Program-made: the position numbers and the translations under genes
Assembly (NCBI RefSeq): GCF_017654505.1
Contig: NC_054548.1
Span: 37,507,545 to 37,571,544, forward strand
Length of the DNA: 64,000 nt
Direction: 5' to 3'
DNA from: Polyodon spathula
Lineage: Eukaryota > Chordata > Actinopteri > Acipenseriformes > Polyodontidae
In this document: positions 11,913-23,774 of the stretch, piece after piece
Position numbering within the stretch: position 1 is the stretch's first letter
Layout: each line of letters starts with the position of its first letter
Notes under the pieces: generated by a model
What the model was told of the DNA's origin: nothing
The model's database searches: none
The model's input: the letters and a program-made list of their open reading frames with translations, nothing else

Positions 11913-13776
11913 TTAATTTAATCGGTAAGTCCCATCCACCCGAGCTCTCGGTCCCAAATGTTTGTAATTAGAAGAGTGGCATGTTTGTTTCAATAAGAAA
12001 TTATATATACGAGAAACAAAGGGTTGGCCATCAGATAGTAAGTGGTGGCTATACCAGATTGGAAAGGATTGACTAAATTGAAAGGGTCCACTCATGATTT
12101 TTTTCAATATTATTCCAATATTACAATAGGGCCAAATCTAAGACTGAGGGTCTTGAAGTCTATAAGGTTGAACTAGAGCTATGGAATGCCAGGGGACTCT
12201 TGAATCCTGGTCCATCCAGGTCATCACTGCCCTGTGCTGGAATGCCCAATAATACAATTTCAAATTAGGAAGCACTAGTACTGCAGAGGATCTGGTACAT
12301 TGCAGTGTGGTCAGTCGTATTCTAGAGCGTTTACCTCTCCATATAAATTTAGAAATCATGGAATGTGCTTCTTCAAAGTACGTTGGAGGAGGAGACAAGT
12401 GTAGCATAAAGAATAAAAAATGAAAACAAGGTAAAACATTAATTTTTACTTTTGCTATTCTACCATATAAAGAAAAATGTAAACTGCCCCATCTTTGCAA
12501 ATCAACTTTAATGTTCTGTATGAGATTTACCAAAGTTATCCATAACAATCTTCTGACATCACGGGCGAATCCAAATGCCCAGGTATGTCAGTGAGTTATC
12601 AATTGGAATAATGGAAGGTAACCTAGTGATTTTTGCTGCCTCATTTAAGGGCATCAATGTTGATTTAGTCCAGTTAATTTTATAACCTGCTAGTTTTCTA
12701 AAATCATCAAACAGTTTCAGCACGTTATTGGAGTAATAACTGTACTCTGCCTAATGGCCTGTGAAGAGGTTCCAGAGAGAGAGCAAACAGAGGTGAGAGT
12801 GGGTATCCCAGTCGGGATCCCCTCTCCAGCTGGAATGGGGAGGACTGATAGATGCCACTTGTGACAGAAGCCAGAGGAGCATTATATAAGGTTCGTACCA
12901 TAGGAACTAATACCAAAGTGTTCAAGGACTAGCCTTAAATAATCCTTCTCTAAATGATCAAAAGCATTTTCGAAAGTAAGTGAGAATATTGCACAGGCTT
13001 CAGGAAGAATGTCTGTGGTATGAATTATATGTAATTATATGCTCAAATTGTCTGAAGCTAACCGCTCCTTAATGAATCCTGTTTGATTAAAATTGATTAA
13101 ATTCCCTATAAAAGGCTCCATTCTCGTGACTATTACCCTGGCATACAGTTTTAATTCACTATTAATTAGGAAACAGGACGATAACTAGAACAATCAAATG
13201 GACCTTTCCCTTTTTTTAATGAGACAAATCAATGCTGTTTTCTGGTCTCTGTGGAATGTACCAGACTAAATAACGTGATTAATGGAGTTTAGAATCAGTG
13301 GCCCAACCATGTCCCAAATTACCAATAGTAACTCTGTTCTCCTTTTGTAAGGACTGTAATGCATCCCTCAACTCTTTCAGCATAATAGGGCATCAAAAGT
13401 TGACCGTCTTCTGTTGTAATTTTAGGTAGATCCAAATTATTAAGAAATGCCTTACAATCCTGGTATCGGTTAATCTTTCAGAAGTGTAAAGGCTGGAATA
13501 AAATGTTCGAAATGTGTTATTAATTTCCTCTGGGTCTGAGTCTACAGACCCTTCCCCAGTCCTAATTGCATTAATGGCTATCCTAGATTAATTGTGCTTC
13601 AATTTTAGAACCAGTAGCCGGCTTGGTTTTTCACCTTGAGAAAAGTATTTTTGTTTAGTACTCTGCATAATAAATTTAGCTCTAGTCATAGACAATGCAT
13701 TACATTCTCCCTTGAGAACACTCAGTTTCTTTGCTCTTTCATCTGAAAATCTTAACTTTTGTTCTCTCTCTAGCAT
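11913..13776 (-). pseudogene. L1 ORF2 relic (linker, RT, C-terminus)
   Basis: Pieces of the L1 replicase follow in the right order on the minus strand. The endonuclease-RT linker is at 13,588-13,776 (ERAKKLSVLKGECNALSMTR, then SQGEKPSRLL). RT fragments follow: LYNAPLASV and FQLERGSRLGYPLSPL at 12,725-12,925. The post-RT segment is at 12,138-12,548 (MISKFIWRGKRSRIRLTTLQ, then LPNLKLYYWAFQHRAVMTWM). A C-terminal stretch lies at 11,913-12,107 (FPIWYSHHLL...GQPF). These are typical of the fish L1 clade. Stops and frameshifts separate the pieces, and no intact catalytic FADD box was located. The N-terminal endonuclease is absent. Confidence 0.85.
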
Positions 13777-14347
13777 CTGTAGAACACCAAGAAAACCGCA
13801 GGGAAAATTCTAATATGTGCTCCCCCCTCATTTGCAAGAACAAAAACAACTTAAGAGATGTGAATGTTCCTGCTGCAGTGCAAAGCCCCAGCTCAGCGTA
13901 CAGCAACAAACTTACTGTAGCCAACCACAATTTGTAAGACCGTTCTAACTACCATAGTATAACAATAAAACAACATGCACAATTGAATGGTGTTTAATAA
14001 TAAACCCAATGCATCATGGTCCTCGTAGGTTAATATATGTCAAGACAAATTAATCCTAATCATAAAAAAGACAAAAATGCTGCTTCTGTTATTCGTATAC
14101 CTCTTATTAATATACTTCTTATACCTCTTATCAGTGACAGTAATAGAGAAAGTATTAATGCAAGCATGGGCCTGCTTGTCAACAAAGTAAAAACAATAAT
14201 GATCAACTAAAGCTAATAAATGTTCATAAAGGACTGGACCAAATAAGAGTTACTTATCCACAGATCCTGTATCCATTTCCGCTGGATCCTCCAACTGTTG
14301 GCCCAGTTAGGGGCTGCTTCTGTGTAGAGATAGAAAACTTTGACTGA

Positions 14348-15192
14348 TTAAACTCCTCCCCTTCTTCCAGAACTGAAGACAAAATGACTGCCGTCAAAAG
14401 TTAGTTTGAGCAAAGCAGGGTAAATGAGGAATGGTTTCAGACCCATAGATATCATCTTCTTTCTGATTTGCGAGAATTCTCTCCTCATCTGTGCTGTTTC
14501 ATTAATATAATCAGGAAAGATCAGCAAGGTTCGCCTGCTATGTTGAATAGGATGGGCTGCTCTCGCACCCTGTAAAATCACTTGTCTGTCTGTGTATGTC
14601 ATATGAGGGCGAGAGCTGCTGTCTTTGTTCTTATACAGACGATGGACTCTTTCAATTTCGATGTCACTTCCTGATACAGAGTGTATCCGCTTCGGAAGAC
14701 TCGCCTTCAGAAAACTAATTGCATCGGATCCTTCTTCAGATTCCGGAAGCCCAACCAGCTGCAAATTATTCCTGCGATTCCTGTCTTCCACCTCGATCAA
14801 TTTTGCACTAAGTTCTGCAATTTTCTGCTTGTTGTCGTTCACCTTGTATCTTTCTGTTTGCATTGTAATTTGAAAGTGAGTCAAGTCTGGACTGGAGCGT
14901 CTTGAAAGATTTAGACTGTAAATCGAAATCGTTTTTAAGGTTTTCAACTGTTTCACCAACGTTCTTCACATCCCTTTTTAAAGCAGTGATCTGCAGGGTG
15001 AGTATATTGTTTAATGCCTCCTTTACTTTAATCAGCGTATCCAGGCTGCTCTGTTGTTTCAGGGCCTGTGTGATCCCATTTAAAATGGCACTCTCTAGAT
15101 CTTCCCTTGATATGTTGAGTCTCTTTGAATCTCTTTTTTTTTGAGAGGCGAGCGTTCTTCCTATTTTTTCAAAATTGTCTTGGTTGACGACA
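14348..15192 (-). pseudogene. L1 ORF1 protein (RNA-binding, Transposase_22 type)
   Basis: The L1 ORF1 protein is a trimeric RNA chaperone that packages L1 RNA. The probable start is the ATG at 15,190-15,192 (MSSTKTILKK), followed almost at once by a premature stop. A coiled-coil region follows (LTLQITALKRDVKNVGETVE, about 14,950-15,010). A frameshift near 14,850-14,880 leads to the hallmark RNRRNNLQLVGLPE (start of the RRM-like domain) and then IEIERVHRLY, DRQVILQGAR and the C-terminal domain (TLLIFPDYINETAQMRREF). The ORF from 14,959 is open to 14,348, but its first 30 or so codons are out of the true frame. The length of about 280 codons fits the family. Non-functional because of the stop and the frameshift. 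Confidence 0.85.
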
Positions 15193-15314
15193 TAATTATA
15201 TGTGTCTTACTCCGTTTAGAATGGTAAATACAAAAAAAAAGAAGCTGAGCTGTAGACAGAGGTCAGGGATTAAGCGTGCATCGCCACTGAGGAGACACAT
15301 GTCTCCCCATAATT

Positions 15315-16345
15315 ATAATTCCTATAGTATTTGAGAAAATACTTCATGCCAGTAAAAACCTACTGCTACTATGACTACTGGGTAGTCACATTTTTTTGGT
15401 GTCGTTGGCAGTCGTTGCTTTGTTCTCTGTGTTTTGTAACATAGTAGCGTTCTGGTCAAGGCTGGTCAGTAGCAAGAAAGCAAACCCAGAGACAGAAGCT
15501 GCAGTTATAATCACTGTTGCACGCATTTATTAAACAAACAACCAAAAACAGAAAACAAGGGCCAAAACACCCAGTTCAGACACAGTTCACAGTTCACAGT
15601 TCACTGATGTCTTTGCCTCCTAAACTCCTCCACCAAACAAAGGATTTCTCCCCTTTATGTACCATGTGGCTGGGTCTTGAGTGATGATCAATTACACCGT
15701 GTAACAATTTTTTTTTTTTTTGTTCCTGGGTAGTAAGTGTTATTTCCTAATTGCTTATGCCTCAAAAGTATAGAAAATGGCTATTATTCCCCACAAACTT
15801 TGCTTAAATATCATACTTTAACTTAGTGGTGCTTTGCAATTCCCATTTCCATCATCAGCCACCTCAATTCCGAAATACAGTATTTCTATACTTCACTGCA
15901 CACAGACTTCGAGGTTGTTCATATTCTAACCAATCCCGAAGTAATTGGATCTTCAGCTGCTCTGGATACAAATGCTGACTCACGACACATGTAAAAGTAT
16001 TAAGTACAGTGTCACGCTAAACTTTGCATTATTTTGAGATGTGTTTTGATGTTTTAAAAGTATATCTCATTTATAGTACAGAAAGTTCACATTTTAAAAA
16101 CACATTAATAACAAAGTAATCAGATGGATGAAACAACCTACTTTGCGTTTTTCTTGCCTTGGCGTGTACGCGTACAGAGGTTTTTATTACGGTGATCACG
16201 AATTATATCGAATGTTTATACCAAATCATGGAACACCCCCTGAGCTCATGGTGTATTAAAACCATAATTTTACAAAGATGACCAACCATAAAAAAAATTT
16301 AACTATCGTCATCCGACCGGGTCGTTTTGTGACAAGATTTACCTG
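15315..16345. other. No recognised feature
   Basis: No gene. Short T-run at 15,709-15,721. Otherwise unremarkable. Confidence 0.45.
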
Positions 16346-16347
16346 AG

Positions 16348-16349
<2 letters not shown>

Positions 16350-16416
<67 letters not shown>
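16350..16416. repeat. (AT)n microsatellite
   Basis: About 65 bp of uninterrupted TA dinucleotides followed by CACACAGACACA. Confidence 0.95.
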
Positions 16417-16422
<6 letters not shown>

Positions 16423-16639
16423 GACACAGTAAACACAGATCACATTTCAAGGCCATTTTAAATGATGCAATTGAGAAACAAACCAGGCAGGGCTGTGAAA
16501 TTGTGGGGCCTGAAATATTTGGGCTCAGCCCTGAGATAAATGTTTCGGGGCTCAGCCTTGAAAGGGTTAGTCAATCAGAGGTTGTTTTTTAGCAAAATTC
16601 TGTCTATTATGGAATGACATGTTTGAGTAAGGAGAGCCT

Positions 16640-17245
16640 TAAGAACAATTTTTGCAATTCAACAATTGAATAAGACATTTTTGGAGGGGACTCACTTATG
16701 ATGTGGAGAGGCTTCTATGTTGGAGGGCACACAGATCTTATTGTGCTTCCAAGGGGCATTAGACATAGTATATAGACATAGTCTTGGACCCTGTAGTAAG
16801 AGCATTTGCTAGTGTAGTTGGCCTTGAGTTTATTATGATTCATGATAATGCCTGTTGTCATACTCCCAGGATTGTCATTGATTATCTTGAGCAGAATAAT
16901 ATGGACTGGCCAGCAAGAAGTCCAGACCTTAATCCCATAGAACACCTTTGGGACCTTCTAGGATGTTGTGTTCATCAGCCCCCCTCACCTTCCCCCATGA
17001 TATCAGAGAACTTGGTGTTGCACTGACTGACAGGGTTCCCCCCATATGTCATACGCCTCCTGATTTGAAGCTAGCCCTGTCAATATAAAGATTGCATCAA
17101 ATCCAGAGGAGCCCATACTTGATACTGAGCCATTCATTTCAGTGTGTGAAAAGTGCTCTCTTGAAATACTCCAATTTGATTAATGTTGTTAATTGTGTTT
17201 TGGAAAAATTCCAGTGTTGCTCCTTTATTATTTTGAGTAGTGCAT
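16640..17245 (+). mobile_element. Tc1-like transposon, right half
   Basis: Carries the C-terminal half of a Tc1-like transposase. The right margin is near 17,245, where TTATTTTGAGTAGTGCA resembles the end of related fish elements. The left half, including the DNA-binding domain and left terminus, was not found. Confidence 0.65.
16685..17026 (+). pseudogene. Tc1-like transposase, C-terminal catalytic part
   Basis: DDE-type transposase, which cuts and pastes at TA dinucleotides. An upstream frame reads GGDSLMMWRGFYVGGHTDLI (from about 16,685), matching the MVWGGI segment that follows the first aspartate. After stops near 16,767 the frame from 16,784 gives the second catalytic aspartate in IHDNACCHTPR (residue 21) and the glutamate in SPDLNPIEHLWD (residue 53). 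The spacing is 31 residues, not the usual 34 of Tc1 (DD34E). Relative to family members about three codons are missing before DWPARSPD. That loss, the stops and the missing N-terminus make it inactive. Confidence 0.8.
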
Positions 17246-17524
17246 TTGAATGCATTCTTTTTAATTTCTATATATTTAATCAACTTTTGGCACCAAACAC
17301 GTACATCAGTCATTTCTCCCCAGTTTACAATGTCTAAATATGTTTTTGCAATGCATCAATACCCATAACAGCTTAGAAAAATTGAAGATCAGTGATCATC
17401 TTCTGATCCCACAACCAAGCCAGTGGCCTCTTTAACCCCAGGAGCTTTTCACTTCATGTAGTACAGGATTCACATAGTTGCATGTGTGTAGTATGCAACA
17501 CAATTGTGAGGCTCCATTAGACAT

Positions 17525-18600
17525 AAAGCCTTGGTTCCCTTTCAATTGAATGACAACCATTACCAAATGGGAAGAGCCCTCTCTCACCACCAAACACTGA
17601 GCATATATCAGACGTCTCGAACCCAGCCACTTCCATCGGGCAAGCCACAGCGGAGGACTACTTACCACTTCTGCCGCATGTGTCGTGGAGGGATGAGTTC
17701 CGGGCGCTAATGCAGCGTGCAACTGCAGCCAAGGACGTTCCCTGGGCAGCAGAAAATGAGGGAAAGGGGAACCGCTTCCTCCAGAAAAAAGGGCCACAGC
17801 AAGTCCTTCCTTTGTGCCAGGACTTCCTGGAATTGGTGCGCTTCTCCTGGAGCAACCCAGCGTCTGCACCCTCAGCCTCCAGAACAGCTGCGTCTCTGCT
17901 GCACTCTACAGGAGCCCAAGAAGTGGGCCTAAGCACATTCCCCACTATTGGGGACATGGTCACGGTATTGGTGCAAGGTTCCACCTTCACCAAGGGGATT
18001 AGGACCCAACCTGTCTAAGCCTTGCAGGACAACGGATGCCATGATAAGAAAAGCATACACATCAGCAGCGCTGTCAGTTAGAGCAGCGAACGCCATGGCT
18101 ATACTGGTGCTTTACCAGACCCAGTTAGCAGAGAGGCTGCAGGAAAGATCCACAGAGGCAGACATAGAGGAGCTCCAGGCAGTGGCAAAGGCGATGACTG
18201 ACTTAATAGGGGAGTTAGGCCAGACATCAGGGAGGTCACTGGCGGTGATGGTGGCCGCTCGCCGGCATTTGTGGCTGACACAAGCCAAAGTCGTGGAGAC
18301 CGAGAGGGTGGCATTACTGAATGCCCCCATTACACCGGGGCAGACATTTGAGGCGACCATTGATGTGAGCCTTGAGAGGTCCCACAAGACCAGGGAGGTT
18401 GCCTACAAATTCACGTGCCTTCCAGCTTACCGTTAGCGCCCAAGGTAGCATTCACAGCCTCCTAGGAAAAAGAGGCCTGAACACCGCCCTCCACCCCAGA
18501 GCAGACAAGCAGGCAGAGGCAGAACTGGCGGCAAGGGACCACCGCCGGCCAGGGATGACCGGTTCTCCAGCTGGAGACCGAGACCAGGGAATAAATATTT
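17525..18600 (+). mobile_element. DIRS-type retroelement, 5' fragment
   Basis: A terminal-like segment at 17,530-17,575 (GGTTCCCTTTCAATTGAATG, then ACCATTACCAAATGGG) is followed by a gag-like gene. DIRS elements integrate through a tyrosine recombinase and have unusual terminal repeats. No RT, RNase H or recombinase follows: sequence after about 18,600 is unrelated. Similar terminal words occur at 27,420, 28,155 and 44,745. Confidence 0.65.
17680..18595 (+). pseudogene. DIRS gag-like protein relic
   Basis: Structural (gag-like) ORF1 protein of a DIRS element. The first frame (17,680-18,018) carries the N-terminal conserved part: LPLCQDFLELVRFSWSNPAS and FPTIGDMVTVLVQG. A frameshift near 17,950-18,020 leads to the frame 17,948-18,436. 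It contains the hallmark helical block: MIRKAYTSAALSVRAANAMA, then GRSLAVMVAARRHLWLTQAK and a P-rich ITPGQTFEA. A third frame (about 18,440-18,595) is Pro/Arg-rich (RKKRPEHRPPPQSRQ), as expected at the C-terminus of these proteins. GC content is clearly higher than in the surroundings, matching other DIRS copies and not host DNA. At least two frameshifts make it non-functional. Confidence 0.7.
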
Positions 18601-18604
18601 ACTC

Positions 18605-19885
18605 TGGATTTTGTTTCAACTTTAATGCAATCTTTGTGCAATTGTGTTCATCTTAAAAAGTCTACTTGATGTTAAGAGTGTATGATAAATGTTTGGCAAA
18701 GATACAAATACAAGCAGTTATCATTTTCACTATGTAGATTGATGAACATAGCGACATGATCATCAGATAAGGATCCACCTTGGTTTGACTGAGGACCTTA
18801 AAAATAAGAATGTTGTAACAGAAAAGTTAATATCGTGTATATTTGCATAAGATTGTTCCATTAAAGATTAAACAACTTAGTAAATAATACATTTTTGTCT
18901 GTCACTTGTGGGCAAAATCATAATTGTTGTCATAATTGTTTACTTAGTTATAGAATGTAAACACTGGGTTAACATGATGATACTTGCATTGTATTGTAAA
19001 TGTACTAAACTATTAATAATACAAAACAGTTGGCTGTTAGAAGGGTTAATGCTGCAGGTACGGAAATTTGCCTCCATGTTCTTGGCACATTTTTGCTTTA
19101 GGTTTGCATCCGTGTTATTTTTATTTTTTTAGAAAATGCTTTTCTTGAATATCCATCTTAATGTTTTCTTATAAATTCTCTAGTTCATTAGTTTGTATTC
19201 CTCGGAGAGGTAATGTGTAATATCATTATGTCTTTGTTCAGTTTGCTTCACTAAATGTACTCTAGCACTCTAGGATTCACAGTCAGTTTTTAAGCAAATC
19301 TAATTAAAATATTCGCTTCTGTTCCTTTGCAATACAGAATCCAGTTACCACAGAGCAATAGACAAATTGTACTATAATTAATATTTATTCATTCAAAATT
19401 TTAATTAGGCCCTTTATAAGCATTTTTTTCAAACATTTGTTTTTTAATTTCTACCTTTTTACTCAGTAAAATTGCAAAATTTCTGCAAATTACAGGGAAA
19501 GTTTCATGTATGATTCAGTGGCTAAGAAAGAGGAAGATGGGCCCCATTGCAGGACTTTATTGTGGGCCCCCCTCCCCAAACGTTAATTTAACCATTATTT
19601 ATAAACATCAAACACACCAAATCAAATGTTAAATATTGAACTGTATTTAATTGTCAAAATGTTAGCATGTATGAAACAGTGCATAATAAGAACGTTTTGT
19701 ACTCACCTACTTATATTTTATTGTGTGTACATCTTTACATCCAACACTACACTATTTTTTAGTCATAAGCGTTTAATCACTAACCCTATAAGGATTCCCC
19801 AATTCTGCGATCACAGAAATTATTATAGAATTCAGTTTTCTACACAGACATTTGCTGAAATTATTTCACATAGGAAACCATTTTG
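18605..19885. other. No recognised feature
   Basis: AT-rich unique-looking sequence. Nothing supported. Confidence 0.45.
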
Positions 19886-19888
<3 letters not shown>

Positions 19889-19950
<62 letters not shown>

Positions 19951-19951
19951 T
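19889..19951. repeat. (ATT)n microsatellite
   Basis: About 21 perfect ATT units. The YYYY/IIII ORFs across it are artefacts. Confidence 0.95.
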
Positions 19952-19954
19952 TAA

Positions 19955-22326
19955 ATCAGAAATGCAGGCGTGTTGATTTGCTGAAGTTTATTTTGGTGCC
20001 CGCAGCAGCACCCAACAACTTCCGTCTAAACTACAGGATGAATCGTGCACAAAGATTATAACTGCAAATGTTTGTGCTGAATAGTACCCTAAACCTTACA
20101 TGAAGACGTGCCTCATACCAGCCTCCGGGTGGGAAAAAGTTAGGATAATTAAGACAGTAGTGATACCTGTTGAAATGAAGAGAATACAATCTGAATTACT
20201 GGCACCGCACACCGACAGCTACAGTGATACAAATGTGTAACATCTGCAAATATAAAGGCAAAGGATATTATCATTGTAAAAATAAATAAATAAATAAAAA
20301 CTTTCAACTCCCTTTGTGGCCCACTGGTATGATTTCTCAAAAAGTCAGTAAATAAAAAAAATAAAAAAATTTTGGAAGAGGACAAACAGTATTAACTAAA
20401 ACATGCTGAATTACAACAACTGTTATGCTATGCAGACACGTTGAATTTCTGAAAATATAAGAAAAACTGTATAAACCTGTTTTGGTACTGTTTTGCTCTG
20501 CAACTTCAAAGGCTAATGGTTCCAAAATTTCAAACGTCATTTGTAATTTTTTTTTTTTTTTAAGCCCATACAATACTATACTCTTAATTCATACACATCA
20601 GTGATTTGCCCTTCTGATGCAATCATTCCACAGTACCCAGATAAAAGGATGCAGTCACTGGCAGGAGTTCTACATTTAATGTAGTAAACTGTAGCAAAAG
20701 TGTAGTAGAGCCCAGAATGTTTTTTTTTTCTAAATTTAGGGAATGGAGTGGACAGATACATAAGGTGGAACATTATCACCTTAAAATGGGGATAAATACA
20801 GTCCAGTACATTTTAATATTGGTAAAATTGGTAACATGTCAAGCTTGTGTTATGGTAAAACACCATTACATGTATGAAATACATAAATACCCATAGGGGT
20901 TAGTCATGTAAATCTGCAATTTGGACTTTTTTGCTCCTCTGAAATGTATTTTTCAACCTTTCAGAGAGCCAGTTTTCCACCTTCATAGGCACACATCCTT
21001 TTATCCCCCAAGCACCATGCGAAAGTCTTCATTGGAAAAAGGCCTTGTGACTCCCATATCTCTTTGTGTCTGGTGTGTTTAAAATTGAAGTTTTTATACC
21101 ACTGCAATCACATTGGGTGCCATGTTTGATAAAATCACTCTTGCTTATCACCATTCAGGGGGTCGGGGTCTAGTAACATTCTTATTTTGCTTTTCAGACA
21201 TAATACAGGTTTATATTAAAGCACTTTTTCTGCCTGTTGGTTAGAAATATACAGTCAGTGATCTGGTTTATTCTACCATTAGAGTGCCTTTTGTGCCCCG
21301 AGGCCATATTTTGGATAAAACAACTGATTTGCCTCAAACTAATTAACGCATAATAAAGTATTATGTAATTTCTATTCACATACTTTGAAAAAATACATTA
21401 TAAATCATTGAAAGTGAAAATCGTTTTAACAGAAAACAACTCAGTACATTGTTTCTCAACTATACATTTAAACAATCACTAAATATTTGTTAACATAAAT
21501 GAAGATATTTAATAATGTCCCTAAATCCACTGTCAACCTTGTTACTGAGGAGAACCCCTGTAAAATAATGACTTTCAGCATGTGACCTTATCATCAAGGA
21601 AGAAGATACATGAAAACATGTGCAAGCATGTGTAAGCAATTTCAATTTTTCATTAAATTTTTTTAAAGGTAACTTGTCTTGGGGGGTACTTTATAGATGT
21701 CAACCTGTTACATGAAGTAAACCCAAAAACTTGAATTTTTACAAAAATATATAATTTGTTTTATAAACCCCAAGAGCCCTTTACCAGAAGCACAACATGT
21801 GCTCCATTTCCGTTTACCTCTGTTATATACGTCAGCCCTCATTCTGTTTACCTCTGTTATATATGTCAACCCTGTTACTGTTCAGCTGTGTTACATGTTT
21901 AAAGTAACATAGTTGACTAGGGTAGCATTGGCCAGGTTTCCATGCAGCTTAGAAAGTCGATACTCTCTCTCCACAGTCATTATTTATGTGATGTAGCACA
22001 CATAACATTCACATCCCACTCCGTATAGGAAGTGTGTGTTTAAAACATTGCATGGCTTTAATGGGTGGGTAAATGTTGTTCTCAAGCTAAAATGCCGTAC
22101 AATTGCATGGAAAGAAGTTGTACATTATGCTTACGAGATTTTAGCACTCAAAATCCTGTTTGTGACGTAACCTTGTGCACCTTTCTACTATACATAAAAC
22201 CTGTACTACCAAGCAATCCCTTTATTATCTGAGAGATTCTTTGACCAAATAGGAAAACATAAGCATACAGTAGGAGGGGTTTACCTCTTCATTTAGTACA
22301 CTGTCCCTGTGGAATTAGGATTCAAG

Positions 22327-22328
<2 letters not shown>
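19955..22328. other. No recognised gene
   Basis: About 2.4 kb without coding signal. There is a short AAAT run near 20,280 and a direct repeat of about 35 bp (GTTTACCTCTGTTATATA, at 21,813 and 21,848). Confidence 0.45.

Positions 22329-22329
<1 letters not shown>

Positions 22330-22380
<51 letters not shown>
22330..22380. repeat. (ATT)n microsatellite
   Basis: About 17 perfect ATT units. Confidence 0.95.
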
Positions 22381-22908
22381 GTTGTAGTAGGGTGGGGGAA
22401 CACAAAGATAGCATGTGCGCATCGTCATTTCATCAGTTTTGAACTGATGTAAGATTACACCAGTAATCATCAACAGCAAAACATAAATATTTTAATATCA
22501 ATATTAAAAATAGCAATACAGGGATCTTTGTTTTAAGGTAAGGTGGTGCATCAATATATATTTTACAAGTGAAAAGCCAGCCCTCTCGGTGCTTGCTTAG
22601 CTTAGTGTGAGACAGTATGACTTTGCTTACTTAAAAATAGTGGTAGAAGAGAAGACTGACTTAGTAATTTTACTTGGGGGAGGGGGCTATAGGTGGGGAT
22701 AAAATAGAGGATAACTAACGAAGCACAGCTCCGTCCTGAATTTTATCCGTAAACCGCTGGATTGGAATGTAAGCAATGACACATTCGAAACTAGTCCTAG
22801 AAAGCACAGTATTCCACTTAAGTGTAATAACAAATATGTATCAGTAGCATTCCAAAAATGATATGTATGTGTGACAGACAATGATGAATCAACAATCTCT
22901 TGTATAAC

Positions 22909-23249
22909 TGTAACAGAGTGCCCCGGAATGGATGGTTTGGCAGTTAATTCCAGGGTCAGCCAAAAGCCGATATTCAGGAAGGGGGCGGAGCCACGATACC
23001 AATAGGTGATATGTCAGTCACGAATTGGAGGAGAAGTGATTGGCCACTCCATCGAAAGAGGGCATGACGGAGGGTATTTAGGGGACGTGGCCCCAGTGAT
23101 CTGTTCCTTGGCTTATGGTTAAATTACAAGAGAGAGAGAGAGAGAGAATTTAAAAGTACCGTGAGTGTTTTGCGTTTTGTTTGTTTGTCATTGTTTTGCT
23201 AGATGGTTAACATGAACCAAACCCCGGACTACAATGCACCATTGTTACA
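22909..23249 (+). mobile_element. Possible LTR-like segment
   Basis: Starts TGTAACAGAGTG and ends ATTGTTACA, so the ends form the inverted TGTAACA/TGTTACA pair that LTRs show. It contains a GC-rich block, a GTATTTAGGGGA promoter-like word near 23,075 and an (AG)n run at 23,130-23,147. The flanking five bases differ (ATAAC and CCTGT), so there is no target duplication at these exact borders. Borders and nature are uncertain. Confidence 0.3.
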
Positions 23250-23416
23250 CCTGTGTTTGTCTTTTCACCATGCACTACAAGCCACTCATTCACAGTATGA
23301 TTCCACCTCCACAGCCAGTAACTATCCCAAAGAAATATGGTAAATAAACACAATAGAAAACCAAAATTGATATTGCATAGAAAAATGTAAAGATTTTATG
23401 GGTGTCATTTTTGAGG

Positions 23417-23770
23417 TACAGTTGCTCTCAAAAGTATTCACCCCCCTTGGACTTTTCCACATTTTATTGTGTTACAACATGGAATCAAAATGGATTTAAT
23501 TAGGAGTTTTTGCCACTAATCAACACAAAAAAAGTCCATAATGTCAAAGTGAAAAATAAAATCTACAACTTGTTCTAAATTAATTACAAATACAAAACAG
23601 AAATTAACTGATTGCATAAGTGTTCACCCCCTTTGCTATGACACACCTAAGTAAGCTCTGGTGCAACCAATTGTCTTTAGTTAGTGACTTTAAGTCACAT
23701 AATTAGTTGAATGGAGTCCACCTGTGTGCAATTAAGGTGTTTCACTTGATTTCAGGTTAATCACTTTCAA
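23417..23770 (+). mobile_element. Lone Tc1/mariner-type terminus
   Basis: TACAGTTGCTCTCAAAAGTA followed by TTCACCCCCCTTGGAC and ACATTTTATTGTGTTACAAC is the left terminal repeat and sub-terminal region of a common fish Tc1-like element. A related word (AAGTGTTCACCCCCTTTGC) repeats at 23,618, the internal part of the long terminal repeat. No transposase and no right terminus follow. It is an end fragment only. Confidence 0.6.
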
Positions 23771-23774
23771 ATAT

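Larger units (their letters stand above)
11895..15310 (-). mobile_element. L1 LINE, internally deleted
   Basis: A minus-strand L1 element with a short 5' region (15,193-15,310), ORF1, the short inter-ORF segment, part of ORF2 and an A/T-rich tail at 11,897-11,925 (repeated AAATTAAAT-type words). Between ORF1 (ends 14,348) and the first recognisable ORF2 piece (13,776) there is only about 570 bp, and it does not read as the apurinic endonuclease that should be there. The central part was therefore replaced or deleted. It is not capable of autonomous movement. Confidence 0.85.

Noticed and set aside
14625..15144. Plus-strand ORFs over the L1 ORF1 region
   Set aside because: Shadows of the minus-strand ORF1, which carries the diagnostic RNRRNN motif.
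17432..17993. Long minus-strand ORFs opposite the DIRS relic
   Set aside because: GC-rich shadows; the plus-strand frames show the family motifs.
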